NCBI RefSeq assembly: GCF_003008535.1
Contig: NZ_CP027666.1
Coordinates: 2,717,501 to 2,781,500 of the forward strand
Reading direction: 5' to 3'
DNA: 64,000 nucleotides
Origin: Ottowia oryzae
GTDB lineage: Bacteria; Pseudomonadota; Gammaproteobacteria; Burkholderiales; Burkholderiaceae_C
The position numbers and the translations under genes are program-made. The notes under the pieces are model-generated. The model searched no databases, was not told the origin of the DNA, and saw only the letters and a program-made list of their open reading frames with translations. Positions 24,817 through 34,462 of this stretch are shown piece by piece; positions within the stretch are counted from its first letter, which is position 1, and each line of letters starts with the position of its first letter.

Positions 24817-25314
24817 TCAACGGAACAACTGGTTGCCGTCGGCGCGGACACGCTCGCCAATGCGCACGTCGGGCGCTTGGCCGTAATCAAACGTGCGCAC
24901 GCCACCGTTGTCCATTTGCACAGTCACGCGGTAGAAGTCTTGGCCGCCGCGGTTTGTATTCTGTTCGATGGCGCGCCCAATCAGCGCACCGCCCACCACG
25001 CCCAGCACCGTGGCTGCCGTACGGCCGGAGCCACCACCGATCTGGTGACCGGCCAAGCCGCCCACCGCACCACCGACCACGGCACCCGCAACGCCTTGCG
25101 ATTGCCCGCCGCGCAGGTATTCCACGTTGGTCACGCGACCAAACTGCGCGTAATTGCCCTGCCCTTGCTGCGGATAGCCGCCCGACGGGTAACCGCCCTG
25201 TGGATAGCCGCCGCCCTGCGGGTAAACCGGCTGAGGCGATGTGGAGCACGCTGCCATCGCTACGGCGGCGCCCACGGCACCGATGGATGAAAGCAAGCGG
25301 GTTGGGATAGGCAT
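24817..25314 (-). CDS. Glycine-zipper 2TM lipoprotein
   Basis: This 165-aa lipoprotein has lipobox AMAAC (Cys23) and a Pro/Gln/Gly/Tyr repeat region (YPQGG units, residues ~31-52). A glycine-zipper segment follows (GVAGAVVGGAVGGLAGHQIG, then TVLGVVGGALIGRAIEQN), and a short C-terminal beta domain (YRVTVQMDNGGVRTFDYGQA). Related proteins (Rick_17kDa/SlyB-like) are outer-membrane lipoproteins thought to stabilise the envelope. The gene stands alone, with its own 200-bp upstream region and the strong terminator after it. Confidence 0.85.
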   Translation of the reverse strand: MPIPTRLLSSIGAVGAAVAMAACSTSPQPVYPQGGGYPQGGYPSGGYPQQGQGNYAQFGRVTNVEYLRGGQSQGVAGAVVGGAVGGLAGHQIGGGSGRTAATVLGVVGGALIGRAIEQNTNRGGQDFYRVTVQMDNGGVRTFDYGQAPDVRIGERVRADGNQLFR

Positions 25315-25514
25315 AAGAATTTCTCCGAAGTGTTCTAAAGGAAACCGGTCAGGCCAGAACTTGGTGGCTCGGCTGCCTGAGTGACTAACGCATCAGAACC
25401 CCATTGGGCCCACAAACGACGTGTAAGAACACGTTCACGAAGCCCTACCCCACGTAAGCAGGCGCGCCTGGCGGCTATAAGAATCGGCCTACAGCCGTGG
25501 CCCCGCGCAGCGCC

Positions 25515-25961
25515 TTAGCCGCGCCCCGTCGAGCCGTACCCGCCCACACCGCGCTCGGTAGGCGGAAACGCTTCGACGATGCGGAACTCGGCCTGCACCA
25601 CAGGCACGATCACCAACTGCGCGATGCGCTCCATCGGCTCAATGGTGAAGGCGGTGTCGCTGCGGTTCCAGGCACTGACCATCAGTTGGCCCTGGTAATC
25701 GCTGTCGATCAGGCCCACCAGATTGCCCAGCACGATGCCGTGCTTATGCCCCAGGCCCGAGCGCGGCAGGATCAGCGCCGCATAGCCCGGGTCACCCAGG
25801 TGAATGGCCATGCCCGTCGGCACCAGATGCCAAGCGTTGGGCGCCAGGGTCAACGGTGCGGCCAGACACGCGCGCAAATCCAGACCGGCGCTGCCCGGCG
25901 TGGCGTAGGCGGGCATCTGCTCGCGCAAGCGCTCATCCAGAATGCGGACATCCAGCTTCAT
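25515..25961 (-). CDS. dut: dUTP diphosphatase
   Basis: Dut hydrolyses dUTP to dUMP and pyrophosphate, keeping uracil out of DNA and supplying dTMP synthesis. The 148-aa trimeric enzyme has all five motifs: ATPGSAGLDLRA (I), PRSGLGHKHGI (II), GLIDSDYQGQLMV (III), RIAQLVIVPV (IV) and GGYGSTGRG (V). Its ATG overlaps the TGA of coaBC (ATGA), the classical coaBC-dut arrangement. Confidence 0.96.
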   Translation of the reverse strand: MKLDVRILDERLREQMPAYATPGSAGLDLRACLAAPLTLAPNAWHLVPTGMAIHLGDPGYAALILPRSGLGHKHGIVLGNLVGLIDSDYQGQLMVSAWNRSDTAFTIEPMERIAQLVIVPVVQAEFRIVEAFPPTERGVGGYGSTGRG

Positions 25962-27211
25962 TCCAATTCCTTCACATCAGTGCCCTTCACACGGCGCGCG
26001 ATCTCGGCCACCAGTTGCTGGGCCAAGCTGCGTTTGCTGGCGCGCGGCAACTCGGTAACGCCCTCGTCGTCGACCAGCAGCAGCGCGTTGTCATCCTTGC
26101 CAAACGTGGCGGGGCCGAGGTTGGCCACCAGCAAAGGCACACCCTTGCGCACGCGCTTGGCCTGCGCGTTGGCCTGCAGGTTCTCGCTCTCGGCGGCAAA
26201 GCCCACGCAGTACAGCTCGCCCGCCACGGCGCGCGGCGAATGCGCTACTTCGGCCAGGATGTCGGGGTTCTCGACAAACGCCATCTGCGGCACCTGGCCA
26301 GAGCCGTCCTTCTTGATCTTGTGCTCTGCCGCTACTGCCGGGCGCCAGTCGGCCACGGCGGCAGTCGCTATAAAAATACTAGCTTCCTGCGCACTCTGCA
26401 CGGCCGCTGAGCGCATATTCAATGCCGAATCAACGTTGATGCGCTGCACCCCGCGCGGCGTGGGCAGATGCACCGGCCCGGCGATCAGGGTGACGTCGGC
26501 ACCGGCCTCGCGCGCGGCGCGGGCGATGGCAAAACCCATCTTGCCGCTGGACAGATTGGTGATACCGCGCACCGGGTCTATCGCCTCGAAAGTGGGGCCG
26601 GCCGTGACCACCACGCGCTCGCCTTCCAGCGATTTGGGCGCCAGATAGGCAATCACTTCTTCCAGGATTTCGGCCGCTTCCAGCATGCGGCCATCGCCAA
26701 ATTCACCGCAAGCCTGATCGCCGCGCGCCACGCCCAGCACGAAGGCGCCGTCGGCAGCCACCTGCGTCAAGTTGCGCTGCGTAGCCGGGTGGGCCCACAT
26801 CTCGCGGTTCATCGCCGGGGCCAGCAGCAGCGGCACGCGCCCAATGGGCCGCGCCAGGCACATCAGCGACAGCAGATCCGCCGCGCGGCCCTGTGCCAGC
26901 TGCGCAATGAAGTCGGCGCTGGTGGGCGAAATGACCATGGCGTCGGCCTCGCGGCTGAGGTTGATGTGCGCCATGTTGTTGTCGGCGCGCGCGTCCCATT
27001 GCGACACGAACACCGGCCGCCCGGACAGCGCCTGCATCGCCACGGGCGTGATGAACTGGCAGGCCGCTTCGGTCATCACCACCTGCACGGTGGCGCCAGA
27101 TTTGATGAAAAGCCGGCACAGTTCGGCCGCCTTGTAACAAGCCGCGCCGCCCGTCAGGCCAAGCAAAATGTGCCGCCCGGCCAACTCATTGGTGTGTGCA
27201 GGATCGTTCAT
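25958..27211 (-). CDS. coaBC: Bifunctional phosphopantothenoylcysteine decarboxylase/phosphopantothenate-cysteine ligase
   Basis: CoaBC (Dfp) carries out two steps of coenzyme A synthesis. The 417-aa product starts MNDPAHTNELAGRHILLGLT. The CoaC half binds FMN and has GGAACYKAAELCRL, INLSREADAMVISPTSADF and PAMNREMW with the conserved PAMN motif. The CoaB half starts near EGERVVVTAGPTFEAIDPVR and contains SSGKMGFAIARAA and the AVADWRP element. Residues ~267-282 are encoded by DNA that looks like the intergenic repeat, without a change in length. It is divergent from pyrG. Confidence 0.95.
   Translation of the reverse strand: MNDPAHTNELAGRHILLGLTGGAACYKAAELCRLFIKSGATVQVVMTEAACQFITPVAMQALSGRPVFVSQWDARADNNMAHINLSREADAMVISPTSADFIAQLAQGRAADLLSLMCLARPIGRVPLLLAPAMNREMWAHPATQRNLTQVAADGAFVLGVARGDQACGEFGDGRMLEAAEILEEVIAYLAPKSLEGERVVVTAGPTFEAIDPVRGITNLSSGKMGFAIARAAREAGADVTLIAGPVHLPTPRGVQRINVDSALNMRSAAVQSAQEASIFIATAAVADWRPAVAAEHKIKKDGSGQVPQMAFVENPDILAEVAHSPRAVAGELYCVGFAAESENLQANAQAKRVRKGVPLLVANLGPATFGKDDNALLLVDDEGVTELPRASKRSLAQQLVAEIARRVKGTDVKELE
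26366..26412 (+). repeat. Repeat-like sequence, copy 8 (inside coaBC)
   Basis: The plus strand reads GCTATAAAAATACTAGCTTC, then CTGCGC and GGCCGCTGAGCGC. It resembles the family at its AT-rich end but only loosely at the other. It is coding on the minus strand and could be coincidental. Confidence 0.45.
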
Positions 27212-27349
27212 CGCGCGCAATGTAGCAGAGCACCCCCAGCAGGGCCGGGTTGACCGCGCGGGCAAGCCGATGGCGGGCCGGCGTCGCTTGCGCTTCGCTA
27301 CAATCGGAATTTCCCACCCGGCGGACACCTTGCGCTGTCCGTTAGCGAA

Positions 27350-29059
27350 ATGACCAAATTCGTTTTCGTCACCGGTGGTGTGGTGTCTTCCCTGGGCAAA
27401 GGGATCGCCTCAGCCTCCTTGGCCGCACTTCTTGAATCGCGCGGTCTCAAAGTTACCCTGATCAAGCTCGACCCGTATCTGAACGTGGATCCGGGCACCA
27501 TGTCGCCGTTCCAGCACGGCGAGGTTTTCGTGACCGACGACGGCGCCGAAACCGACCTGGATCTGGGCCACTACGAGCGGTTCATCACCACGCGCATGCG
27601 GCGCGCGAACAACTTCACCACCGGGCAGATCTACAAGAGCGTGCTCGAAAAAGAGCGCCGCGGCGACTACCTCGGCAAAACCGTGCAGGTGATCCCGCAC
27701 GTCACCAACGAGATCCAGGAATTCGTGCGCCGCGGCGCCGGCATTGGCCTGGCTGAAGCGGTGGACGTGGCGATCTGCGAGATCGGCGGCACCGTGGGCG
27801 ATATCGAATCGCTGCCGTTCCTTGAGGCCGTGCGCCAGCTGGCGCTGAAGCTGGGGCCCAACAATTCTGCGTTCGTGCACCTGACGTACCTGCCCTATAT
27901 CGCGGCGGCGGGCGAGCTGAAGACCAAGCCCACCCAGCACACGGTGCAAAAGCTGCGCGAGATCGGCATTCAGCCGGACGCCCTGCTCTGCCGCGCCGAC
28001 CGCCCTATCCCCGAGGAAGAGCGCGAGAAGATCAGCCTGTTCACCAACGTGGCCGAATGGGGCGTGATCAGCCTGTGGGACGTAGACACCATCTACAAAG
28101 TGCCCCGCCTTCTGCACGAGCAGGGCCTGGACGGCCTGATCTGCGACAAGCTGCGCCTGAACACGCCACCCGCCAATCTGAAGCGCTGGGACGCGCTGGT
28201 CAAAGAGGTGGAACACCCGCTGAGCGAAGTGCGCATCGCCATGGTGGGCAAGTACGTTGAGCTGTCTGACAGCTACAAGTCGGTCAACGAGGCGCTGCGC
28301 CACGCGGGCATGCACAACCACGCCCGCGTACTTATCGACCACATCGATTCCGAAACCATCACGCCCGACACGGTCGACCAGCTTGCCGCCTACGACGCCA
28401 TCTTGGTGCCCGGCGGCTTTGGCGTGCGCGGCGTGGAAGGCAAGATTGCTACCGCCCGCTATGCGCGCGAGCACAAGGTGCCCTACCTCGGCATCTGCCT
28501 GGGCATGCAGGTGGCCACGATCGAATACGCGCGGCACGTCGCCGGCTTGGCCAAAGCCAACAGCACCGAATTCGACCCCGCCACGCCAGACCCCGTCATC
28601 GCGCTGATCACCGAATGGAAGAACGCCGACGGCAGCATCCAAAAGCGCAATGAGAAATCCGACCTGGGCGGCACCATGCGCCTGGGCGCGCAAAGCTCGG
28701 ATGTGGCCCCCGGCACGCTGGCGTACAGCATCTACGGCCCGGTGGTGACCGAGCGGCACCGCCACCGCTATGAGGCCAACGTCAACTACCTGGATCGCCT
28801 GCGCGAAAGCGGGCTGGTGATCTCGGCCCTCACGCAGCGCGAGCACCTGACCGAAATCGTCGAGCTGCCGCAAAGCGTGCACCCCTGGTTCGTGGGCGTG
28901 CAGTTCCACCCCGAGTTCAAGAGCACGCCCTGGGACGGTCACCCGCTGTTCAACGCCTTCGTGAAGGCCGCGCTGGTGCACCACGCGGCCGAGGGCGGCA
29001 AGCCGGCCGAATCGGCCGCTGCCGCCCCCGCTGGCAAGCTGATGAAGGCCGTGTCATGA
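27350..29059 (+). CDS. pyrG: CTP synthase
   Basis: PyrG aminates UTP to CTP with glutamine or ammonia. The 569-aa protein has the synthetase domain (TKFVFVTGGVVSSLGKG P-loop, LIKLDPYLNVDPGTMSPF, HGEVFVTDDGAETDLDLGHY) and the class I glutamine amidotransferase domain. The nucleophile Cys is near residue 383 in YLGICLGMQVA, and the His/Glu pair is in GVQFHPEF. A short Ala/Pro tail ends it. Its stop overlaps the kdsA start (ATGA). pyrG-kdsA-eno-ftsB is a conserved betaproteobacterial block. Confidence 0.97.
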   Translation: MTKFVFVTGGVVSSLGKGIASASLAALLESRGLKVTLIKLDPYLNVDPGTMSPFQHGEVFVTDDGAETDLDLGHYERFITTRMRRANNFTTGQIYKSVLEKERRGDYLGKTVQVIPHVTNEIQEFVRRGAGIGLAEAVDVAICEIGGTVGDIESLPFLEAVRQLALKLGPNNSAFVHLTYLPYIAAAGELKTKPTQHTVQKLREIGIQPDALLCRADRPIPEEEREKISLFTNVAEWGVISLWDVDTIYKVPRLLHEQGLDGLICDKLRLNTPPANLKRWDALVKEVEHPLSEVRIAMVGKYVELSDSYKSVNEALRHAGMHNHARVLIDHIDSETITPDTVDQLAAYDAILVPGGFGVRGVEGKIATARYAREHKVPYLGICLGMQVATIEYARHVAGLAKANSTEFDPATPDPVIALITEWKNADGSIQKRNEKSDLGGTMRLGAQSSDVAPGTLAYSIYGPVVTERHRHRYEANVNYLDRLRESGLVISALTQREHLTEIVELPQSVHPWFVGVQFHPEFKSTPWDGHPLFNAFVKAALVHHAAEGGKPAESAAAAPAGKLMKAVS

Positions 29060-29928
29060 AGCTGTGCGGCTTTGAAGTTGGCCAACGCGAGCCGTTTTTC
29101 CTGATCGCCGGCCCCTGCGTGGTCGAATCCGACCAACTGCAGTTGGACGTGGCTGGTCAGCTGAAGGAAATCACGGCCGAGCTGGGCATTCCCTTCATCT
29201 TCAAGAGCAGCTTCGACAAGGCCAACCGGTCGTCGGGCAGCAGCTTTCGCGGCCCGGGCCGCGAGAAGGGGCTGGACATCCTGGCCCACGTCAAGCGCGA
29301 GCTGGGCGTGCCGGTGCTGACCGACGTGCACACCGAAGAAGACATCACCGAAGCCGCCAAGCACGTCGACGTGCTGCAAACCCCCGCCTTTTTGTGCCGT
29401 CAGACCGACTTCATCCGCGCCGTGGCGCAGTCGGGCAAACCGGTGAACATCAAGAAGGGGCAGTTCCTGGCGCCGCACGACATGAAGAACGTGATCGACA
29501 AGGCGCGCGCGGCCGCGGCCGAGAAAGGTCTACCCACCGACAACTTCATGGCCTGCGAACGCGGCGCCAGCTTTGGCTACAACAACCTGGTCAGCGACAT
29601 GCGCGGCCTGGCCATCATGCGTGAGACCGATGCGCCCGTGGTGTTTGACGCCACGCACAGCGTGCAGCTGCCCGGCGGACAAGGCACCAGCAGCGGCGGC
29701 CAGCGCGAGTTCGTTCCGGTGCTGGCGCGCGCCGCCATTGCCGTGGGCGTGGCGGGCGTGTTCATGGAAACCCACCCCAACCCGGCCAAGGCGCTGAGCG
29801 ACGGGCCCAATGCCGTGCCGCTCAGCCACATGCGCGAGCTGCTCGAAACCCTGATGGCGCTGGACCAGATCACCAAACAGCAGGCACGCCGAAGCGGCTT
29901 TCTCGAAGAGCGCATCCAGACTTACTGA
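29056..29928 (+). CDS. kdsA: 3-deoxy-8-phosphooctulonate synthase
   Basis: KdsA condenses phosphoenolpyruvate with arabinose 5-phosphate to make KDO 8-phosphate for lipopolysaccharide. The 290-aa TIM-barrel enzyme shows the opening FFLIAGPCVVESDQLQL, IFKSSFDKANRSS, PVLTDVHTEED, QTPAFLCRQTDF, KKGQFLAPHDMKN and FDATHSVQLPGG. These are the DAHP-synthetase-I family substrate-binding segments. It is coupled to pyrG by a 4-bp overlap. Confidence 0.97.
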   Translation: MKLCGFEVGQREPFFLIAGPCVVESDQLQLDVAGQLKEITAELGIPFIFKSSFDKANRSSGSSFRGPGREKGLDILAHVKRELGVPVLTDVHTEEDITEAAKHVDVLQTPAFLCRQTDFIRAVAQSGKPVNIKKGQFLAPHDMKNVIDKARAAAAEKGLPTDNFMACERGASFGYNNLVSDMRGLAIMRETDAPVVFDATHSVQLPGGQGTSSGGQREFVPVLARAAIAVGVAGVFMETHPNPAKALSDGPNAVPLSHMRELLETLMALDQITKQQARRSGFLEERIQTY

Positions 29929-29986
29929 GCGCCTTGCGGCCCTCACCCTTCCCCCATCGACCCGTCAAAACCCAGGAGCCCACCCC

Positions 29987-30277
29987 ATGCCCAGCGGCTA
30001 TGTCATTGCCAACGTCAGCGTCACCAACCCCGAGCAGTACGAGGAATACAAGAAGTGGTCTACCGAGGCCTTTCGCGTGCACAACGCCGAGATCTGCGTG
30101 CGCGGCGGCAAAGTGGAGGTGATGGAAGGCGATTGGCAACCTGACCGCGTGGTGGTCGCCAAGTTTCCCAGCTTCGATGCCGCCAAGGCGTTCTACGACT
30201 CGGCCGAATACCTGCGCGCCCGCAAGGCCCGCGAAGGCGCCGCCATCATGCGGCTGGTGGTGGTCGAAGGCATGTGA
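29987..30277 (+). CDS. DUF1330 domain-containing protein
   Basis: This 96-aa dimeric alpha/beta-barrel-type protein begins PSGYVIANVSVTNPEQYEEY. It contains the DUF1330 features VRGGKVEVMEGDWQPDRVVV and KFPSFDAAKAFYDSAEYLRA. The fold resembles ABM/stress-response monooxygenase barrels, but no catalytic role is established. It is inserted between kdsA (58 bp upstream) and eno in the same direction. Confidence 0.88.
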   Translation: MPSGYVIANVSVTNPEQYEEYKKWSTEAFRVHNAEICVRGGKVEVMEGDWQPDRVVVAKFPSFDAAKAFYDSAEYLRARKAREGAAIMRLVVVEGM

Positions 30278-30335
30278 CGCGCTGCGGGCGGGCACGCTGA
30301 CGGTACGCCAAACCGCCGCACCGCTCGCCAATAGA

Positions 30336-30396
30336 TGCTATTTTTTGTATAGCTGCTCGCGCTTGCTGCACCAGCGCCAGCGGCCTTTTTCTTCTA
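30336..30396 (+). repeat. Comamonad-type inverted repeat, copy 9
   Basis: This copy reads TGTATAGCTGCTCGCGCTTG, then CAGCGCCAGCGGCC and a T-rich end. It lies 28 bp upstream of eno, in its presumed leader or promoter region. Confidence 0.8.
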
Positions 30397-30423
30397 GATT
30401 TTCAACTTCCAGGAAACCAGACC

Positions 30424-31710
<1,287 letters not shown>

Positions 31711-31712
31711 GT

Positions 31713-31740
31713 TCTATTAAACTTATAGCAACTTAGATTG
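31713..31740 (+). repeat. Partial repeat, copy 10
   Basis: TTCTATTAAACTTATAGCAA resembles only the AT-rich left end of the repeat family. The GC-rich inverted part is missing, so it may be a decayed copy. Confidence 0.4.
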
Positions 31741-31759
31741 CCCCCGCCGTACCCATCGC

Positions 31760-32038
31760 ATGTCCAACCGCGTCGTTCCAGCCGTTTTGATCGTGCTGTT
31801 GGTCATCGTCCATGCGCAGCTGTGGGTCGGGCGGGGCAGCTTGCCTAATGTCACCTCGCTGCAGCGCAAGGTGGATTCGCAGTTGGCGGCCAATACGCAA
31901 GCCAAGCTCACCAACGATCAGCTCAGCTCGGAGGTCGAAGACCTGAAGGCGGGGCTGGGGATGGTCGAGGAAAAAGCGCGCATGGAGTTGGGCATGGTCA
32001 AGCCCAACGAAATCTTTGTGCAGGTCACGCCGCGCTGA
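31760..32038 (+). CDS. ftsB: Cell division protein FtsB
   Basis: FtsB is a small bitopic divisome protein that forms a complex with FtsL and FtsQ. The 92-aa product has a short N-terminus, one transmembrane helix (VVPAVLIVLLVIVHAQLWVG) and a coiled-coil (VTSLQRKVDSQLAANTQAKL to EVEDLKAGLGMVEEKAR). It ends with the conserved GMVKPNEIFVQV region. Its place downstream of eno is the usual one. The next gene (rimM) is convergent, 30 bp away. Confidence 0.93.
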   Translation: MSNRVVPAVLIVLLVIVHAQLWVGRGSLPNVTSLQRKVDSQLAANTQAKLTNDQLSSEVEDLKAGLGMVEEKARMELGMVKPNEIFVQVTPR

Positions 32039-32068
32039 GCGCGTGGCTACGCCCCCGCCTGGGGCGCG

Positions 32069-32635
32069 TCAGTAGTCTGGCTGCCAGTCGACGGTGATGC
32101 GGCGCGCGGCCAGATCTACGTCGTCCACGAAGGCATCGACGAAAGGGATGAGCCGCTCAAGCGACTTGCCCTCTTCCTGGTAGCCAAGCACCAGCACTTG
32201 CTGCGGGCCCGTGGCCATGAGATCGGTCACTTCGCCCAGCGCTACGCCTTCGCGGTTGACCACGGCCAAGCCGATCAGATCAACCCAGTAGTATTCGCCC
32301 TCAGCCGGCGTGGGGAATGACGATCGTGCAATGAAAATGCGAGCGCCCTTGAGCGCTTCGGCTGCAGTGCGGTCGGGCACCTCGTGCGCGGTGGCGACCA
32401 CGGTGTCGGCGTGCTCGCGCGCCTGCTTGATCGACAGGCCGACGGTGCCGGAGAAGTGCCGCGCGCCACGGTCGGGCGGCTGCAAGAACCAGCGTTTGGA
32501 TGAAAAAAGCGCCTCGGGTGAGGCGCTGTAGGGCTGGACTTTGAACCAGCCCTTGATGCCCCAGGCGTCCAGTACGCGGCCAACCTCCACCGCATCGGGT
32601 GGCAGCTCGGCCGGCTCCAACGCGCCGGGAATCAT
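32069..32635 (-). CDS. rimM: 16S rRNA processing protein RimM
   Basis: RimM assists maturation of the 30S head and binds ribosomal protein S19. The 188-aa protein has the N-terminal barrel (VEVGRVLDAWGIKGWFKVQP) and the PRC-barrel C-terminal domain (EYYWVDLIGLAVVNREGVAL, GEVTDLMATGPQQVLVLG, LIPFVDAFVDDVDL). It follows rpsP by 7 bp. trmD and rplS, which usually come next in this operon, are not here: the operon ends against convergent ftsB. Confidence 0.95.
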   Translation of the reverse strand: MIPGALEPAELPPDAVEVGRVLDAWGIKGWFKVQPYSASPEALFSSKRWFLQPPDRGARHFSGTVGLSIKQAREHADTVVATAHEVPDRTAAEALKGARIFIARSSFPTPAEGEYYWVDLIGLAVVNREGVALGEVTDLMATGPQQVLVLGYQEEGKSLERLIPFVDAFVDDVDLAARRITVDWQPDY

Positions 32636-32642
32636 CGACCGA

Positions 32643-32903
32643 TCAGGCGGCTGCAGGAACCGCTTTGGCGGCCTGCTTGATTAGGCGCGCGACGGTAGGC
32701 GACACCTGGGCGCCCACGCCGGTCCAGTAGGCGATGCGGTCTTGGGAGACGCGCAGGCCTTCAGCACCGCCAACGGCGCCGGGGTTGTAGAAACCCACGC
32801 GCTCGATGAAGCGACCATCGCGGCGAACGCGCTTGTCGGCCACGACGATGTTGTAGAAAGGACGGGCTTTGGCGCCGCCGCGCGAGAGACGAATAACGAC
32901 CAT
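32643..32903 (-). CDS. rpsP: 30S ribosomal protein S16
   Basis: This 86-aa ribosomal protein begins MVVIRLSRGGAKARPFYNIV. The conserved VVADKRVRRDGRFIERVGFY and NPGAVGG-type loop follow, then RIAYWTGVGAQVSPTVARLI. The start is the ATG at 32903, because S16 begins with MVxIRL; the frame is open a further 12 codons. It is first in the rpsP-rimM pair. Confidence 0.97.
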   Translation of the reverse strand: MVVIRLSRGGAKARPFYNIVVADKRVRRDGRFIERVGFYNPGAVGGAEGLRVSQDRIAYWTGVGAQVSPTVARLIKQAAKAVPAAA

Positions 32904-33213
32904 GATGTGTTGAGTATCCTGTGGGTGGTGAGTCGGCACCGTTTACCTCGGGTTGGGGCCAAGGTTTGGGCGCCTGATTCTTCCGATGTTGAGACACGCG
33001 ACATAGCCACCCGGCCAGCGACACACCGAAAAGCCTATGATTATAGGCTGCGCTTGCGCCCCAACCGCTGCCGCCATAGCCGATCGCCTGCATTTCCCGC
33101 TTTTTTTGGGGTCGAATCGCCACAGTTCGACGGGCGAAGGCGTGTTGTTTGGCGTATTTGGCCTAGGTTAACAGGCCGCAGCGCTGCCCCGTACCGATCC
33201 CCTCATTGCCCCC
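32904..33213. other. Upstream region of rpsP with a small dyad
   Basis: No gene is supported in this divergent intergenic region. AGCCTAT (33032-33038) and ATAGGCT (33043-33049) form a perfect 7-bp dyad with a 4-bp centre. On the minus strand the dyad contains TATAAT (33045-33040), a consensus -10 hexamer for rpsP. No -35 match of comparable quality was found. Confidence 0.5.
33040..33045 (-). promoter_or_regulatory. Possible -10 element of the rpsP-rimM operon
   Basis: The minus strand reads TATAAT within a 7-bp dyad, 137 bp upstream of the rpsP start. The hexamer matches consensus exactly, but the -35 region is not convincing. Confidence 0.4.
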
Positions 33214-33756
33214 ATGCCACTCATTCGCCCCAGCCAAGAACAAGACATCGCCGCCGTGCAGGCGATCTACGCCCACCACGTTCTGCACGGCACGGGCACA
33301 TTCGAGACCGAACCGCCCACCGAAGCCGACATGGCGCAGCGACGGCGCGAGGTGCTGGCGCGCGGCCTGCCGTGGCTGGTGGCCGAAGGCGCCGATGGCC
33401 GCGTGCTGGGCTATGCGTACTGCAACTGGTTCAAGCCTCGGGCGGCGTACCGCTTTTCGGCCGAGGATTCGATCTACCTGCACCCCGAAGCGCAAGGACA
33501 AGGGCTGGGCCGCGCCCTACTGTCTGAGCTTGAGCGCCAGGCGCAGGCGCGCGGCGTGCGCAAGCTGATCGCGGTGATCGGCGATTCGGCCAACGCGGGC
33601 TCCATCGGCTTGCACCGCTCCGTCGGTTTTCAAGACGTGGGCGTCATCACCGGCTGTGGCTGGAAGTTTGACCGCTGGCTGGACATCGTGCTGATGGAAA
33701 AAGCGCTCGGCCCAGGTACCTCGCAGCCACCTGCTGAAGGCGCGCCGTCCGCCTGA
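33214..33756 (+). CDS. GNAT N-acetyltransferase, phosphinothricin acetyltransferase-like
   Basis: This 180-aa protein opens MPLIRPSQEQDIAAVQAIYA with HHVLHGTGTFETEPP, as in the Pat/Bar and YncA family. Further motifs are LGYAYCNWFKPRAAYRFSAE, the acetyl-CoA loop EAQGQGLGRALLSELE and SIGLHRSVGFQDVGV. Members acetylate phosphinothricin, methionine sulfoximine or similar amines. The natural substrate here is unknown. It is divergent from rpsP and followed by a TM2 membrane protein. Confidence 0.88.
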   Translation: MPLIRPSQEQDIAAVQAIYAHHVLHGTGTFETEPPTEADMAQRRREVLARGLPWLVAEGADGRVLGYAYCNWFKPRAAYRFSAEDSIYLHPEAQGQGLGRALLSELERQAQARGVRKLIAVIGDSANAGSIGLHRSVGFQDVGVITGCGWKFDRWLDIVLMEKALGPGTSQPPAEGAPSA

Positions 33757-33808
33757 TCGCGCGTTCAGCGCCGCCCCCCGAACGCCCCAACCCCGAGCCT
33801 CCCATCGT

Positions 33809-34261
33809 ATGAAACCAAAGAACAAAACCGTCGCCACCTGGCTCACGTTTCTGGGTGGGCCGCTGGGTCTGCACCGCTTCTACCTGCGCGGCTTCGGCGA
33901 CCTGCTGGGCTGGCTGCTGCCGATTCCCACCGCCCTGGGCCTCTATGGCATCGAGCGTGTGCAGCAGTTCGGCCAGGACGATATGTGGAGCTGGTGGCTG
34001 ATTCCGCTGGTGGGCTTCACCATCTCAGGCTGCGCGCTGATGGCCATCATCTACGGCCTGATGGCGCCCGAGAAGTGGAACGCCCGGTTCAACCCCGGCG
34101 CCGACCCTGAAGCCCTGCCCGGCCGCACCAACTGGTTCACCGTGGTCGGCATTGCCACCGCGCTGATGGTGGGCACGGCGGTGCTGATGGCCTCGCTGGC
34201 GTTCAGCTTCCAGCGGTACTTTGAATACCAGATTGAAGAGGCGCGCAAGATTTCGCAGTAG
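33809..34261 (+). CDS. TM2 domain-like membrane protein
   Basis: This 150-aa inner-membrane protein begins MKPKNKTVATWLTFLGGPLG, then LHRFYLRGFGDLLGWLLPIP. The G-x-x-G-x-H-R-F-Y-L element and paired helices are the TM2 signature. A further hydrophobic segment (WWLIPLVGFTISGCALMAII) and a C-terminal helix (FTVVGIATALMVGTAVLMAS) give about four membrane spans. Function unknown in bacteria. It lies 52 bp after the acetyltransferase gene, perhaps on the same transcript. Confidence 0.8.
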   Translation: MKPKNKTVATWLTFLGGPLGLHRFYLRGFGDLLGWLLPIPTALGLYGIERVQQFGQDDMWSWWLIPLVGFTISGCALMAIIYGLMAPEKWNARFNPGADPEALPGRTNWFTVVGIATALMVGTAVLMASLAFSFQRYFEYQIEEARKISQ

Positions 34262-34275
34262 CCGCTCATTTTGAG

Positions 34276-34336
34276 TCAACAGCGCCTCTAGCGCCCGCTG
34301 GATCAGCGCTGGCAGCTATCAAATTTGAAGCTAATG
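34276..34336 (-). repeat. Comamonad-type inverted repeat, copy 11
   Basis: The minus strand reads TTTGATAGCTGCCAGCGC, then GGGCGCTAGAGGCGC. It lies between the convergent TM2 and phosphate-transporter genes. Confidence 0.85.
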
Positions 34337-34462
34337 GCAATATCGTCGCAAGAGGTGCCAAGCCCGCAGCTTCGCGCCTAGGCCCGCGCCGGGCTCACTC
34401 CGTCGTCTGAACCCCGTGCGTTAGGGCGGGTTGGCCGAAACCCGCTGCGAACGGCCCCGCCC

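Noticed and set aside
27410..28984. Long minus-strand open frame opposite pyrG
   Set aside because: The plus-strand frame is unmistakably CTP synthase. The antisense product has the His/Gly/Val-rich composition of a codon-bias artefact.
33032..33049. Dyad upstream of rpsP considered as a specific operator
   Set aside because: The symmetry is short and may arise from the TATAAT hexamer itself. No regulator or second site supports an operator.
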